From: Flectonema sp. DT1601
Lineage: Eukaryota > Euglenozoa > Diplonemea > Diplonemida > Diplonemidae
Assembly: GCA_964019425.1 (NCBI GenBank)
Contig: OZ025806.1
Span: forward strand, 236,374-300,373
Reading direction: 5' to 3'
Length of the DNA stretch: 64,000 bases
Under the pieces are notes generated by a model that did no database searches, was not told the origin of the DNA, and was given only the letters and a program-made list of their open reading frames with translations. Positions 30,237-41,937 of the stretch are shown here, piece after piece. The position numbers and the translations under genes are program-made. How positions within the stretch are numbered: position 1 is the stretch's first letter; each line of letters begins with the position of its first letter.

Positions 30237-31271
30237 GTGTCAGAAGAGTTAGCTCAAGTTCCAGATCGTATTTTGGAAATAAGGGAGAAGATTCTGCGAT
30301 CAGAAGGGGCCGAGGTGTCGACGTTGATCGGCAGTCTTATGAAGAACCGAATCGAGGATCAGGTGAGGAGGGTCCAAAGAGGTCGGAACAAAGAGTTTTC
30401 AATGGACCTGAACGAGTCGCTGTTAGTTATGGAAGAGATCGCAGGAAAGATGTGGGCCCAAAGTACGATGCGAAACCGCCAGTGCTTGTGGGATCGTTTA
30501 TTGATTTGGGTGGAGCGGAACGATGTTCCGGTAAACCAGGACACAGTGGCGCTGTTTGTGACAGCAACGAAAGTTTCAAAGCAGGGAATGCTGGCTTATT
30601 CAAAGGCATTCTCAGGCATGCTGAAGAGGATGGGATTGGAGAACGAAACGTTGAAGCAGTTGGCAGCGGCGTTGAGAGCGGACGGGGCTGCAGTCCCATT
30701 AGATCAAGCGGAGCCAATAGATCGGTTTACTTTAATCGCATGGGCGATGAGACAAGATGTCCAGTTGAGAGTGGGCTTGTTGATCGCTTGGAAGTCGGTA
30801 GCGAGATGGGGAGAAGTTTGGAAGTTGGGAAGGAGAAATTTCATTTTCGTTTCTGTGGAAGAGATCATTGTGGACTGGTGGGATGTTCCGAAGGGACGAA
30901 GGGAAGATCCCTTCAGGCCGTCCAGATGGGTAGTGATAAGAGGATACCTGACATCGGAGATAGCACAGGGCTTGCAAATGATGGGAAACTTTATAGCTCT
31001 AACAAGGGTATCAACAAGAAGTCTGGATGCTTTGTGGAGAAAGGACCTGTTAATGAAGAAGTTTTCAGCCCATTCAATAAAAAGGGGATCGATTTCTCAT
31101 ATTATGGGTCTGATGTCAACTGGAAGCAAAATCGACGAGGTCGTCATGGGAAGACTGCTGAAGCATTCTTCGAAGAGCGATCCCTTTTCAGGGGTAACGA
31201 TTCGGTATGGAGGAGACCCGGTGAGCATGGCCCGAGCATTGAGAACGGGAGAGATAACGGTGTTGTTGTGA
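30237..31271 (+). CDS. Tyrosine recombinase, copy 2
   Basis: 344 codons identical to copy 1, all catalytic residues present. The frame is open from 30165, just after the gag UGA. Confidence 0.9.
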   Translation: MSEELAQVPDRILEIREKILRSEGAEVSTLIGSLMKNRIEDQVRRVQRGRNKEFSMDLNESLLVMEEIAGKMWAQSTMRNRQCLWDRLLIWVERNDVPVNQDTVALFVTATKVSKQGMLAYSKAFSGMLKRMGLENETLKQLAAALRADGAAVPLDQAEPIDRFTLIAWAMRQDVQLRVGLLIAWKSVARWGEVWKLGRRNFIFVSVEEIIVDWWDVPKGRREDPFRPSRWVVIRGYLTSEIAQGLQMMGNFIALTRVSTRSLDALWRKDLLMKKFSAHSIKRGSISHIMGLMSTGSKIDEVVMGRLLKHSSKSDPFSGVTIRYGGDPVSMARALRTGEITVLL

Positions 31272-31366
31272 GAAGACATAATATTTGTAGACGACCGAAA
31301 CGATCGGTATTACCAAGATCTTTAGAAGAAAAGAATTCCCCCCTGCATGTAACGAAAATTGAACCC

Positions 31367-32950
31367 ATGTCCATTTTATTTGTAAAGGAAAGAATGTCGC
31401 AAAAACGGCTGAAAAGATTTAATTTTGTATGGGACTTAACATTTTATCCACACAAAGTATGCCACAATACCAGTTCCACAGGTCCGCTTGATCCTCATGC
31501 TTCAACCCTTGACTTCCATTCTGATTTTGATCATGTGATGAATTTTTCGGAGAAGGTGAGTTCGTTTTCTCGACTGCATGCTGATTTACTTGTGGAGAAC
31601 GGGATCGCTCAGGAGACATCACAACCGAGTGAAGTTGAGAACATTCCGTTCACTGTGGTTGAGCAGAAGGCAACTGGTCTGCGCCAGAGGTTCATTCTTT
31701 GGACGAAGGAGTCAAATGAACGTTTGGTTGATGATGGTTATGTTGCTGATGTGCCCTTGGGGCATATCTCGGAATATCTGGACTCGGTGCTTCTTGATTG
31801 TGCAAGCGGAAGGGATTTCAGGACTGGTTTTTATCAGGTCGAGATTCCTCATGATGCTCGCAAGTTCTTTAGTTTTAGATCAGACGATGGCCAGTTTTTT
31901 GAATTGACTCGGTTACCTATGGGTCATTCATGTGCACCAGAAATTATGCACACATTAGCTGCTACCATCGCAGGTCATCCTGATTATGTGAAGCCGGACA
32001 TCGCGATTCATGATGTAAGAGTAGATGTTTGGATCGATAACATTAGGTATTCTGGTCCAGCGAAGGAGGTGAAAGCTAGGACGACTGAACTTGATGGAAC
32101 AGCTATGAGGGCTTCTGCAACTTGGAAGCAGGCTGATTCTTTCGATCTCTCTGTGGAGTATGAATTTTTAGGTGTCCAGTTTAGCCATCTAAGTAAGACT
32201 GTTGTTGTTTCTAAGAGATTACAGAGCAAGATTACTTCTGTGGATTTATTTTTGGTGTCAGCCTCTGGCTTGGAATCGTTGATGGGTAGATTGATGCATG
32301 CATCGGCTGTTTCTGGTGTATCTCCTGGGAGATTCTGGTTTGCCTTGAAGTTTATTAGACGGATTATTAATAAGATTAATCGAGGTATTCTTGGTCTTGA
32401 CGATGCGGTGCATGTCCCTCGTTCGGTACGATTGGAATTGTCTAGGTGGATGGTTGATGCTGTTAAATTGCGAACTATTAAAAAGATACTCCATGCTTCG
32501 AAACTGTTGACTGTATTTGTGGACGCTTCCTTAGAGGGATGGGGAGGTGTTGTAGTAGAACAGTCAGGTGCCCTTACTGTTGTAGGCGACATTTGGAGGC
32601 AAGAAAAAGGACTTCACATTAATATTCTCGAGGCAAAGGCTTTGCTTAATACTTTGTTAGCGTTGGACTTGTGGGATCTAAAAGGATTTAGGCTTGATAT
32701 CAGGGTAGACAATACTTCTGTTATGGGGGCAGTTAGGAAAAGACAATGCCAGAAGAACAAAATCCTGAATGATGTAGTTTTGGCAGTTTCTGATTGGCTA
32801 ATTTTTAAAAAGGTAGTTTTCAGTGTCAAGTATATTAAGTCTGCGTTGAATCCTGCAGACGGTCCTTCCAGAACTTCTATGGGCCTACTTTCATCTGATA
32901 AACTGCGATCTCAAGTCATACAAGCGGTGGGGCTGTTCTTCCGCACATAA
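31367..32950 (+). CDS. Reverse transcriptase / RNase H, copy 2
   Basis: Translation identical to copy 1, including WIDN in RT motif C and the RNase H D-E-D-D set. The -1 frame is open from 30086. Confidence 0.88.
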   Translation: MSILFVKERMSQKRLKRFNFVWDLTFYPHKVCHNTSSTGPLDPHASTLDFHSDFDHVMNFSEKVSSFSRLHADLLVENGIAQETSQPSEVENIPFTVVEQKATGLRQRFILWTKESNERLVDDGYVADVPLGHISEYLDSVLLDCASGRDFRTGFYQVEIPHDARKFFSFRSDDGQFFELTRLPMGHSCAPEIMHTLAATIAGHPDYVKPDIAIHDVRVDVWIDNIRYSGPAKEVKARTTELDGTAMRASATWKQADSFDLSVEYEFLGVQFSHLSKTVVVSKRLQSKITSVDLFLVSASGLESLMGRLMHASAVSGVSPGRFWFALKFIRRIINKINRGILGLDDAVHVPRSVRLELSRWMVDAVKLRTIKKILHASKLLTVFVDASLEGWGGVVVEQSGALTVVGDIWRQEKGLHINILEAKALLNTLLALDLWDLKGFRLDIRVDNTSVMGAVRKRQCQKNKILNDVVLAVSDWLIFKKVVFSVKYIKSALNPADGPSRTSMGLLSSDKLRSQVIQAVGLFFRT

Positions 32951-33907
32951 TTACACTTAATCTTAATATTTCAATATCATTCTCTTTACTGGCGTTGGGG
33001 TGTTTCTTCTTGAGGTTCGCTATTGGTGTACCTGTTGTTTCTGGCTTGTTGCACCTCTTGCCTCGGTGTTTTTCAAAGTCTTGGGTAACCGACCTCTCGA
33101 AGATGCAACATTACCCCGACGTCAGTTGTTTGTGTTTAATCTCTTTAACATTATAATTATAATTTAGTATCCATTTATTTATTCAGTCTTAATTACACAA
33201 TATGGACGATGATGGTCATTCTCATAGTTTACTCAGGGAATGATCACCAAGTCCACTTTTGTGCCTTTTTCTTACTGTTTTTTACTTTAAATTTTTCTGG
33301 TTAAAAATACCAAAAATTGTGCCGTGACCGGGAATTGAACCCCCGACCACGGTTACGTAAGCGATTTAAGGTCGACGACCATAACAACTCGGCTATGCAG
33401 GCTCTGGTACGTCGAAAATTATTTTATACTTATTACTTTTCTGTCCTAACGGAACGGAAAATGAAAAATGTCCTTCCTTATCTAAAATGCACTCTGCACC
33501 TATTATGTTGGTTCAGCAGTGGCTTATCGAACTTATTAGCTCTCGTTGCACTGGTTAGCGCTGTGTTTGAGACGTTATATTATATCGGTACACTTTTAAC
33601 TAATATGTTACTTCCTTTCCTTAGCAAATTTTGCTCTTTTTGTTATTTCTCTAAAACAAAAGAATTTCCCACCCTCCCACCCTGGGTGTTTCTTCTTGAG
33701 GTTCGCTATTGGTGTACCTGTTGTTTCTGGCTTGTTGCACCTCTTGCCTCGGTGTTTTTCAAAGTCTTGGGTAACCGACCTCTCGAAGATGCAACATTAC
33801 CCCGACGTCAGTTGTTTGTGTTTAATCTCTTTAACATTATAATTATAATTTAGTATCCATTTATTTATTCAGTCTTAATTACACAATATGGACGATGATG
33901 GTCATTC

Positions 33908-35189
33908 CCCAGGGTTGAACCTTGGGAAAAAAACAAACAATAAACACAGTGTAGACAAACACCCGCCGGACATCTGCAGAGCAGCGATCGATGTCGATGT
34001 CTTCGTTGTCGAACTTCCTGGCGTTTATGTTTTTGTTTTTAACAACAACACAACACCAACTAACAGGTTTGTCTCATTGCCCGTTCTTTCTTGTTTCCCT
34101 TTGCCGCCGGAAGAACGAAGGTCGACGGAGGTCCGAAGCATTGCTTGCGATGATGTTCCGGTATGTGTTGCGTCTCTGTTATTTGTTTGTTTCAACTCAA
34201 TTGGTTCATCTCAGGTTTTAGAAGTCTTCGTCCTGTTCGTTGGGAAGGGCCTGAATCAAAAGTTCACTGCCCCTATTCCTCTCCCAAATTTCTTATTCAG
34301 CTTGCCACATGACTGTGTGACATTATTGCTACATTGTAGCTCCCCTACAAAAACCTTATTTTTTGCAGTTGTCTTTTGGTTGTAGCAACTTTTATTTTAT
34401 GCTTTTCTAATGTCCCAAAGTTGGTTTATTTTACTTTTTTTTTTCTGCAAGGGAACAGTCCAAAGCATAAGTCCGAACAGCCCTAAGGCCAGTGAACGCA
34501 CTGATTGTTAGGTATTGTATTCCAGGGAAAGTTTGGTTTGTATACTTTATTTTTATTTTATTTTATTTAATTTGTTAAAAGAAAACAGGTAACTTTACAT
34601 GAGCATCGGCTCGAACGGCTCTGGCGAAGCGAGTGAACGAGTCTGATTGCTGAGTATTGTATTCTGTTTTCTTGTTCTTTTTTTAATTTATTTCAAACAG
34701 GGCAACAGGGGGAAAGTTTGGTTTGTATCCCCTGGGTGTTTAGCGTCACCTGTTGAGGTGTAATGTATTCTGTTTACTTCTATCCCTTTGTTTTTTTTTT
34801 TTTTTTTTTTTATTTCAAACAGGACAGCAGGGGGAAAGTTTGTTTCGTACCCCCCGGGTGCTTAGCGTCACCCTCCATGCGATGCTTTCGCAGGGAGAGC
34901 CAAGGGTCGAGAACCCTGGAGATTACCTTTGTTTCTTTTTGTGACTGGATTGCAGTGGCGCAACCCATCACCCCACCTGTTGGTATCTTTTTATTTTTTT
35001 TATTTAAAGAAAAAAGCAGGCTAAGTCGCCTGAGCTGGCATCGCCAGAATATTTAACTTCACATGGCAATGTCAGCTCGTGAAGGGATCCAGTTGGATCA
35101 AAGGTTTTCTCCCCCCCACTCTATTTATCGTCATTGGTGCGCACCTTCGAACAGGAAGGCCAACACTGACGGAATTTTTTACTTCTCTT
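33908..35189 (+). other. 1282-bp spacer between array copies 2 and 3
   Basis: Same sequence as 27160-28441; no gene recognised. Confidence 0.55.
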
Positions 35190-35631
35190 TCATAGTTTAC
35201 TCAGGGAATGATCACCAAGTCCACTTTTGTGCCTTTTTCTTACTGTTTTTTACTTTAAATTTTTCTGGTTAAAAATACCAAAAATTGTGCCGTGACCGGG
35301 AATTGAACCCCCGACCACGGTTACGTAAGCGATTTAAGGTCGACGACCATAACAACTCGGCTATGCAGGCTCTGGTACGTCGAAAATTATTTTATACTTA
35401 TTACTTTTCTGTCCTAACGGAACGGAAAATGAAAAATGTCCTTCCTTATCTAAAATGCACTCTGCACCTATTATGTTGGTTCAGCAGTGGCTTATCGAAC
35501 TTATTAGCTCTCGTTGCACTGGTTAGCGCTGTGTTTGAGACGTTATATTATATCGGTACACTTTTAACTAATATGTTACTTCCTTTCCTTAGCAAATTTT
35601 GCTCTTTTTGTTATTTCTCTAAAACAAAAGA

Positions 35632-36912
35632 ATGTCTACACCACCAATTGTGGAAATTCCGCATGTAGAATCTGAGATGGATTTAGATTCAATTCTGTTT
35701 GAGGATTTGAGGACGGTGAGAGCACAATCACCACGTGCCACCATCGGGGAAGCAGGGACGTTTTGGGATCCCCAATCCAAAATGTCCGAAGAGATGATGA
35801 AAAACAATTCGTTGGCCTTGATAGGAAGAGAAGCGGTGTATTGTATGAGGAAGGAAGGGGAATCAAGTTGGAATTGGTATTGTGGCTTATTGTCAATGGT
35901 GGGTAATACGGGGAGGGTAACCTTGTCAAATTCGACAAGTCTTTTAAGGGGTGTGTATCGACACACGGGGCCGGACGAAACATTCGACTTTCCACATGCG
36001 GGCTTTGAATATGCCCATGTGATAAGCAAGGATGTGTATTGGGATGAGTGGTCCAAAAGGTTAGTTCTAGAAAATGAACAAAAGATGTTAGGCATGTGCC
36101 AAAAGGTAACTAATTTGGAATCGCAGGTGGCGTCATTGTTATCGCCACAGATGCATGGTGCGCAACCCCAGCCACAGATGCATGGTGTGCAACCCCAGCC
36201 ACAGATGCATGGTGCGCAACCCCAGCCACAGATGCATGGTGCGCAACCCCAGCCACAAATTCAACAAGAGAGTGGTATGATGCAACAAATGATGGCACTA
36301 TTATCGCAAAATCAACAATTATGTCAGATGCAGTTGCAGCATTCATCGGAATTATTAAAAAAGAAGTCAGCAGATGTGTGTCAATTGTCACCAGAGAACA
36401 TCGAATGTCTGGATTTTGATCTAGCGACGGATGCGACTAACGTGTTACAATGGCGCGATATTTTGGCGCAGGGTGGATCAGAAAGGTTGCTGGATAAACT
36501 AGAAAACAAATACTGGTCAGTGCACAGGGGTAAATTGGCCACGAGGGAGTTAAGGGAGTTGAAGGCAGCCTTTGAAATTGTAAGAGATAATGTGAGGGTG
36601 GCAAGTACTAGATCAGCGGACTGGATTACTTCCAAACCATTGGTTCGGAGTATGAATAAATCATTGGAGTCGTTGATTATGAAATGGGAGTACACGACGA
36701 AAAGGATTAGCTCTGACGATATTGAACGAAGGGTCAAATCAGGGATGTTGTTTGAGAAGGCAGTGAGGATGGCAGAGGTTGATGCAGAGAAAAAGCACAA
36801 GATAGAAATGAGCGGGAAAGGGTATAAGGGGAGTTGGAATCCACGGAATTTCGAGTACAGGGGAAAAGGGTTCTCGGGAAACGTTGGGGGGGCTGGCAAA
36901 GGTCACAAATGA
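35632..36912 (+). CDS. Gag-like protein, copy 3
   Basis: 426 codons identical to copies 1 and 2; UGA at 36910-36912, then open into the recombinase. Confidence 0.8.
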   Translation: MSTPPIVEIPHVESEMDLDSILFEDLRTVRAQSPRATIGEAGTFWDPQSKMSEEMMKNNSLALIGREAVYCMRKEGESSWNWYCGLLSMVGNTGRVTLSNSTSLLRGVYRHTGPDETFDFPHAGFEYAHVISKDVYWDEWSKRLVLENEQKMLGMCQKVTNLESQVASLLSPQMHGAQPQPQMHGVQPQPQMHGAQPQPQMHGAQPQPQIQQESGMMQQMMALLSQNQQLCQMQLQHSSELLKKKSADVCQLSPENIECLDFDLATDATNVLQWRDILAQGGSERLLDKLENKYWSVHRGKLATRELRELKAAFEIVRDNVRVASTRSADWITSKPLVRSMNKSLESLIMKWEYTTKRISSDDIERRVKSGMLFEKAVRMAEVDAEKKHKIEMSGKGYKGSWNPRNFEYRGKGFSGNVGGAGKGHK

Positions 36913-36984
36913 ACCGAGGTCAGCCCCGAGTTAGTAAAGCGGTTTTTAAGCCGCGATCAGGGAGGCACTTGCCAAAGAAGGTCA

Positions 36985-38019
36985 GTGTCAGAAGAGTTAG
37001 CTCAAGTTCCAGATCGTATTTTGGAAATAAGGGAGAAGATTCTGCGATCAGAAGGGGCCGAGGTGTCGACGTTGATCGGCAGTCTTATGAAGAACCGAAT
37101 CGAGGATCAGGTGAGGAGGGTCCAAAGAGGTCGGAACAAAGAGTTTTCAATGGACCTGAACGAGTCGCTGTTAGTTATGGAAGAGATCGCAGGAAAGATG
37201 TGGGCCCAAAGTACGATGCGAAACCGCCAGTGCTTGTGGGATCGTTTATTGATTTGGGTGGAGCGGAACGATGTTCCGGTAAACCAGGACACAGTGGCGC
37301 TGTTTGTGACAGCAACGAAAGTTTCAAAGCAGGGAATGCTGGCTTATTCAAAGGCATTCTCAGGCATGCTGAAGAGGATGGGATTGGAGAACGAAACGTT
37401 GAAGCAGTTGGCAGCGGCGTTGAGAGCGGACGGGGCTGCAGTCCCATTAGATCAAGCGGAGCCAATAGATCGGTTTACTTTAATCGCATGGGCGATGAGA
37501 CAAGATGTCCAGTTGAGAGTGGGCTTGTTGATCGCTTGGAAGTCGGTAGCGAGATGGGGAGAAGTTTGGAAGTTGGGAAGGAGAAATTTCATTTTCGTTT
37601 CTGTGGAAGAGATCATTGTGGACTGGTGGGATGTTCCGAAGGGACGAAGGGAAGATCCCTTCAGGCCGTCCAGATGGGTAGTGATAAGAGGATACCTGAC
37701 ATCGGAGATAGCACAGGGCTTGCAAATGATGGGAAACTTTATAGCTCTAACAAGGGTATCAACAAGAAGTCTGGATGCTTTGTGGAGAAAGGACCTGTTA
37801 ATGAAGAAGTTTTCAGCCCATTCAATAAAAAGGGGATCGATTTCTCATATTATGGGTCTGATGTCAACTGGAAGCAAAATCGACGAGGTCGTCATGGGAA
37901 GACTGCTGAAGCATTCTTCGAAGAGCGATCCCTTTTCAGGGGTAACGATTCGGTATGGAGGAGACCCGGTGAGCATGGCCCGAGCATTGAGAACGGGAGA
38001 GATAACGGTGTTGTTGTGA
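36985..38019 (+). CDS. Tyrosine recombinase, copy 3
   Basis: 344 codons identical to copies 1 and 2; frame open from 36913. Confidence 0.9.
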   Translation: MSEELAQVPDRILEIREKILRSEGAEVSTLIGSLMKNRIEDQVRRVQRGRNKEFSMDLNESLLVMEEIAGKMWAQSTMRNRQCLWDRLLIWVERNDVPVNQDTVALFVTATKVSKQGMLAYSKAFSGMLKRMGLENETLKQLAAALRADGAAVPLDQAEPIDRFTLIAWAMRQDVQLRVGLLIAWKSVARWGEVWKLGRRNFIFVSVEEIIVDWWDVPKGRREDPFRPSRWVVIRGYLTSEIAQGLQMMGNFIALTRVSTRSLDALWRKDLLMKKFSAHSIKRGSISHIMGLMSTGSKIDEVVMGRLLKHSSKSDPFSGVTIRYGGDPVSMARALRTGEITVLL

Positions 38020-38114
38020 GAAGACATAATATTTGTAGACGACCGAAACGATCGGTATTACCAAGATCTTTAGAAGAAAAGAATTCCCCCCTGCATGTAA
38101 CGAAAATTGAACCC

Positions 38115-39698
38115 ATGTCCATTTTATTTGTAAAGGAAAGAATGTCGCAAAAACGGCTGAAAAGATTTAATTTTGTATGGGACTTAACATTTTATCCACA
38201 CAAAGTATGCCACAATACCAGTTCCACAGGTCCGCTTGATCCTCATGCTTCAACCCTTGACTTCCATTCTGATTTTGATCATGTGATGAATTTTTCGGAG
38301 AAGGTGAGTTCGTTTTCTCGACTGCATGCTGATTTACTTGTGGAGAACGGGATCGCTCAGGAGACATCACAACCGAGTGAAGTTGAGAACATTCCGTTCA
38401 CTGTGGTTGAGCAGAAGGCAACTGGTCTGCGCCAGAGGTTCATTCTTTGGACGAAGGAGTCAAATGAACGTTTGGTTGATGATGGTTATGTTGCTGATGT
38501 GCCCTTGGGGCATATCTCGGAATATCTGGACTCGGTGCTTCTTGATTGTGCAAGCGGAAGGGATTTCAGGACTGGTTTTTATCAGGTCGAGATTCCTCAT
38601 GATGCTCGCAAGTTCTTTAGTTTTAGATCAGACGATGGCCAGTTTTTTGAATTGACTCGGTTACCTATGGGTCATTCATGTGCACCAGAAATTATGCACA
38701 CATTAGCTGCTACCATCGCAGGTCATCCTGATTATGTGAAGCCGGACATCGCGATTCATGATGTAAGAGTAGATGTTTGGATCGATAACATTAGGTATTC
38801 TGGTCCAGCGAAGGAGGTGAAAGCTAGGACGACTGAACTTGATGGAACAGCTATGAGGGCTTCTGCAACTTGGAAGCAGGCTGATTCTTTCGATCTCTCT
38901 GTGGAGTATGAATTTTTAGGTGTCCAGTTTAGCCATCTAAGTAAGACTGTTGTTGTTTCTAAGAGATTACAGAGCAAGATTACTTCTGTGGATTTATTTT
39001 TGGTGTCAGCCTCTGGCTTGGAATCGTTGATGGGTAGATTGATGCATGCATCGGCTGTTTCTGGTGTATCTCCTGGGAGATTCTGGTTTGCCTTGAAGTT
39101 TATTAGACGGATTATTAATAAGATTAATCGAGGTATTCTTGGTCTTGACGATGCGGTGCATGTCCCTCGTTCGGTACGATTGGAATTGTCTAGGTGGATG
39201 GTTGATGCTGTTAAATTGCGAACTATTAAAAAGATACTCCATGCTTCGAAACTGTTGACTGTATTTGTGGACGCTTCCTTAGAGGGATGGGGAGGTGTTG
39301 TAGTAGAACAGTCAGGTGCCCTTACTGTTGTAGGCGACATTTGGAGGCAAGAAAAAGGACTTCACATTAATATTCTCGAGGCAAAGGCTTTGCTTAATAC
39401 TTTGTTAGCGTTGGACTTGTGGGATCTAAAAGGATTTAGGCTTGATATCAGGGTAGACAATACTTCTGTTATGGGGGCAGTTAGGAAAAGACAATGCCAG
39501 AAGAACAAAATCCTGAATGATGTAGTTTTGGCAGTTTCTGATTGGCTAATTTTTAAAAAGGTAGTTTTCAGTGTCAAGTATATTAAGTCTGCGTTGAATC
39601 CTGCAGACGGTCCTTCCAGAACTTCTATGGGCCTACTTTCATCTGATAAACTGCGATCTCAAGTCATACAAGCGGTGGGGCTGTTCTTCCGCACATAA
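38115..39698 (+). CDS. Reverse transcriptase / RNase H, copy 3
   Basis: Translation identical to copies 1 and 2; -1 frame open from 36834. Confidence 0.88.
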   Translation: MSILFVKERMSQKRLKRFNFVWDLTFYPHKVCHNTSSTGPLDPHASTLDFHSDFDHVMNFSEKVSSFSRLHADLLVENGIAQETSQPSEVENIPFTVVEQKATGLRQRFILWTKESNERLVDDGYVADVPLGHISEYLDSVLLDCASGRDFRTGFYQVEIPHDARKFFSFRSDDGQFFELTRLPMGHSCAPEIMHTLAATIAGHPDYVKPDIAIHDVRVDVWIDNIRYSGPAKEVKARTTELDGTAMRASATWKQADSFDLSVEYEFLGVQFSHLSKTVVVSKRLQSKITSVDLFLVSASGLESLMGRLMHASAVSGVSPGRFWFALKFIRRIINKINRGILGLDDAVHVPRSVRLELSRWMVDAVKLRTIKKILHASKLLTVFVDASLEGWGGVVVEQSGALTVVGDIWRQEKGLHINILEAKALLNTLLALDLWDLKGFRLDIRVDNTSVMGAVRKRQCQKNKILNDVVLAVSDWLIFKKVVFSVKYIKSALNPADGPSRTSMGLLSSDKLRSQVIQAVGLFFRT

Positions 39699-40655
39699 TT
39701 ACACTTAATCTTAATATTTCAATATCATTCTCTTTACTGGCGTTGGGGTGTTTCTTCTTGAGGTTCGCTATTGGTGTACCTGTTGTTTCTGGCTTGTTGC
39801 ACCTCTTGCCTCGGTGTTTTTCAAAGTCTTGGGTAACCGACCTCTCGAAGATGCAACATTACCCCGACGTCAGTTGTTTGTGTTTAATCTCTTTAACATT
39901 ATAATTATAATTTAGTATCCATTTATTTATTCAGTCTTAATTACACAATATGGACGATGATGGTCATTCTCATAGTTTACTCAGGGAATGATCACCAAGT
40001 CCACTTTTGTGCCTTTTTCTTACTGTTTTTTACTTTAAATTTTTCTGGTTAAAAATACCAAAAATTGTGCCGTGACCGGGAATTGAACCCCCGACCACGG
40101 TTACGTAAGCGATTTAAGGTCGACGACCATAACAACTCGGCTATGCAGGCTCTGGTACGTCGAAAATTATTTTATACTTATTACTTTTCTGTCCTAACGG
40201 AACGGAAAATGAAAAATGTCCTTCCTTATCTAAAATGCACTCTGCACCTATTATGTTGGTTCAGCAGTGGCTTATCGAACTTATTAGCTCTCGTTGCACT
40301 GGTTAGCGCTGTGTTTGAGACGTTATATTATATCGGTACACTTTTAACTAATATGTTACTTCCTTTCCTTAGCAAATTTTGCTCTTTTTGTTATTTCTCT
40401 AAAACAAAAGAATTTCCCACCCTCCCACCCTGGGTGTTTCTTCTTGAGGTTCGCTATTGGTGTACCTGTTGTTTCTGGCTTGTTGCACCTCTTGCCTCGG
40501 TGTTTTTCAAAGTCTTGGGTAACCGACCTCTCGAAGATGCAACATTACCCCGACGTCAGTTGTTTGTGTTTAATCTCTTTAACATTATAATTATAATTTA
40601 GTATCCATTTATTTATTCAGTCTTAATTACACAATATGGACGATGATGGTCATTC

Positions 40656-41937
40656 CCCAGGGTTGAACCTTGGGAAAAAAACAAACAATAAACACAGTGT
40701 AGACAAACACCCGCCGGACATCTGCAGAGCAGCGATCGATGTCGATGTCTTCGTTGTCGAACTTCCTGGCGTTTATGTTTTTGTTTTTAACAACAACACA
40801 ACACCAACTAACAGGTTTGTCTCATTGCCCGTTCTTTCTTGTTTCCCTTTGCCGCCGGAAGAACGAAGGTCGACGGAGGTCCGAAGCATTGCTTGCGATG
40901 ATGTTCCGGTATGTGTTGCGTCTCTGTTATTTGTTTGTTTCAACTCAATTGGTTCATCTCAGGTTTTAGAAGTCTTCGTCCTGTTCGTTGGGAAGGGCCT
41001 GAATCAAAAGTTCACTGCCCCTATTCCTCTCCCAAATTTCTTATTCAGCTTGCCACATGACTGTGTGACATTATTGCTACATTGTAGCTCCCCTACAAAA
41101 ACCTTATTTTTTGCAGTTGTCTTTTGGTTGTAGCAACTTTTATTTTATGCTTTTCTAATGTCCCAAAGTTGGTTTATTTTACTTTTTTTTTTCTGCAAGG
41201 GAACAGTCCAAAGCATAAGTCCGAACAGCCCTAAGGCCAGTGAACGCACTGATTGTTAGGTATTGTATTCCAGGGAAAGTTTGGTTTGTATACTTTATTT
41301 TTATTTTATTTTATTTAATTTGTTAAAAGAAAACAGGTAACTTTACATGAGCATCGGCTCGAACGGCTCTGGCGAAGCGAGTGAACGAGTCTGATTGCTG
41401 AGTATTGTATTCTGTTTTCTTGTTCTTTTTTTAATTTATTTCAAACAGGGCAACAGGGGGAAAGTTTGGTTTGTATCCCCTGGGTGTTTAGCGTCACCTG
41501 TTGAGGTGTAATGTATTCTGTTTACTTCTATCCCTTTGTTTTTTTTTTTTTTTTTTTTTATTTCAAACAGGACAGCAGGGGGAAAGTTTGTTTCGTACCC
41601 CCCGGGTGCTTAGCGTCACCCTCCATGCGATGCTTTCGCAGGGAGAGCCAAGGGTCGAGAACCCTGGAGATTACCTTTGTTTCTTTTTGTGACTGGATTG
41701 CAGTGGCGCAACCCATCACCCCACCTGTTGGTATCTTTTTATTTTTTTTATTTAAAGAAAAAAGCAGGCTAAGTCGCCTGAGCTGGCATCGCCAGAATAT
41801 TTAACTTCACATGGCAATGTCAGCTCGTGAAGGGATCCAGTTGGATCAAAGGTTTTCTCCCCCCCACTCTATTTATCGTCATTGGTGCGCACCTTCGAAC
41901 AGGAAGGCCAACACTGACGGAATTTTTTACTTCTCTT
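40656..41937 (+). other. 1282-bp spacer between array copies 3 and 4
   Basis: Same sequence as 27160-28441; no gene recognised. Confidence 0.55.

Larger units (their letters stand above)
28442..33907 (+). mobile_element. Tyrosine-recombinase retrotransposon, copy 2 (complete)
   Basis: 5466 bp and the first copy with an uninterrupted A1: A1 28442-28885, gag, YR, RT/RNase H, B1 32998-33221, A2 33222-33665, B2 33684-33907. All frames are intact, so it looks competent at sequence level apart from the atypical RT motif C. Confidence 0.9.
35190..40655 (+). mobile_element. Tyrosine-recombinase retrotransposon, copy 3 (complete)
   Basis: A1 35190-35633, gag, YR, RT/RNase H, B1 39746-39969, A2 39970-40413, B2 40432-40655. 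Indistinguishable from copy 2. Confidence 0.9.
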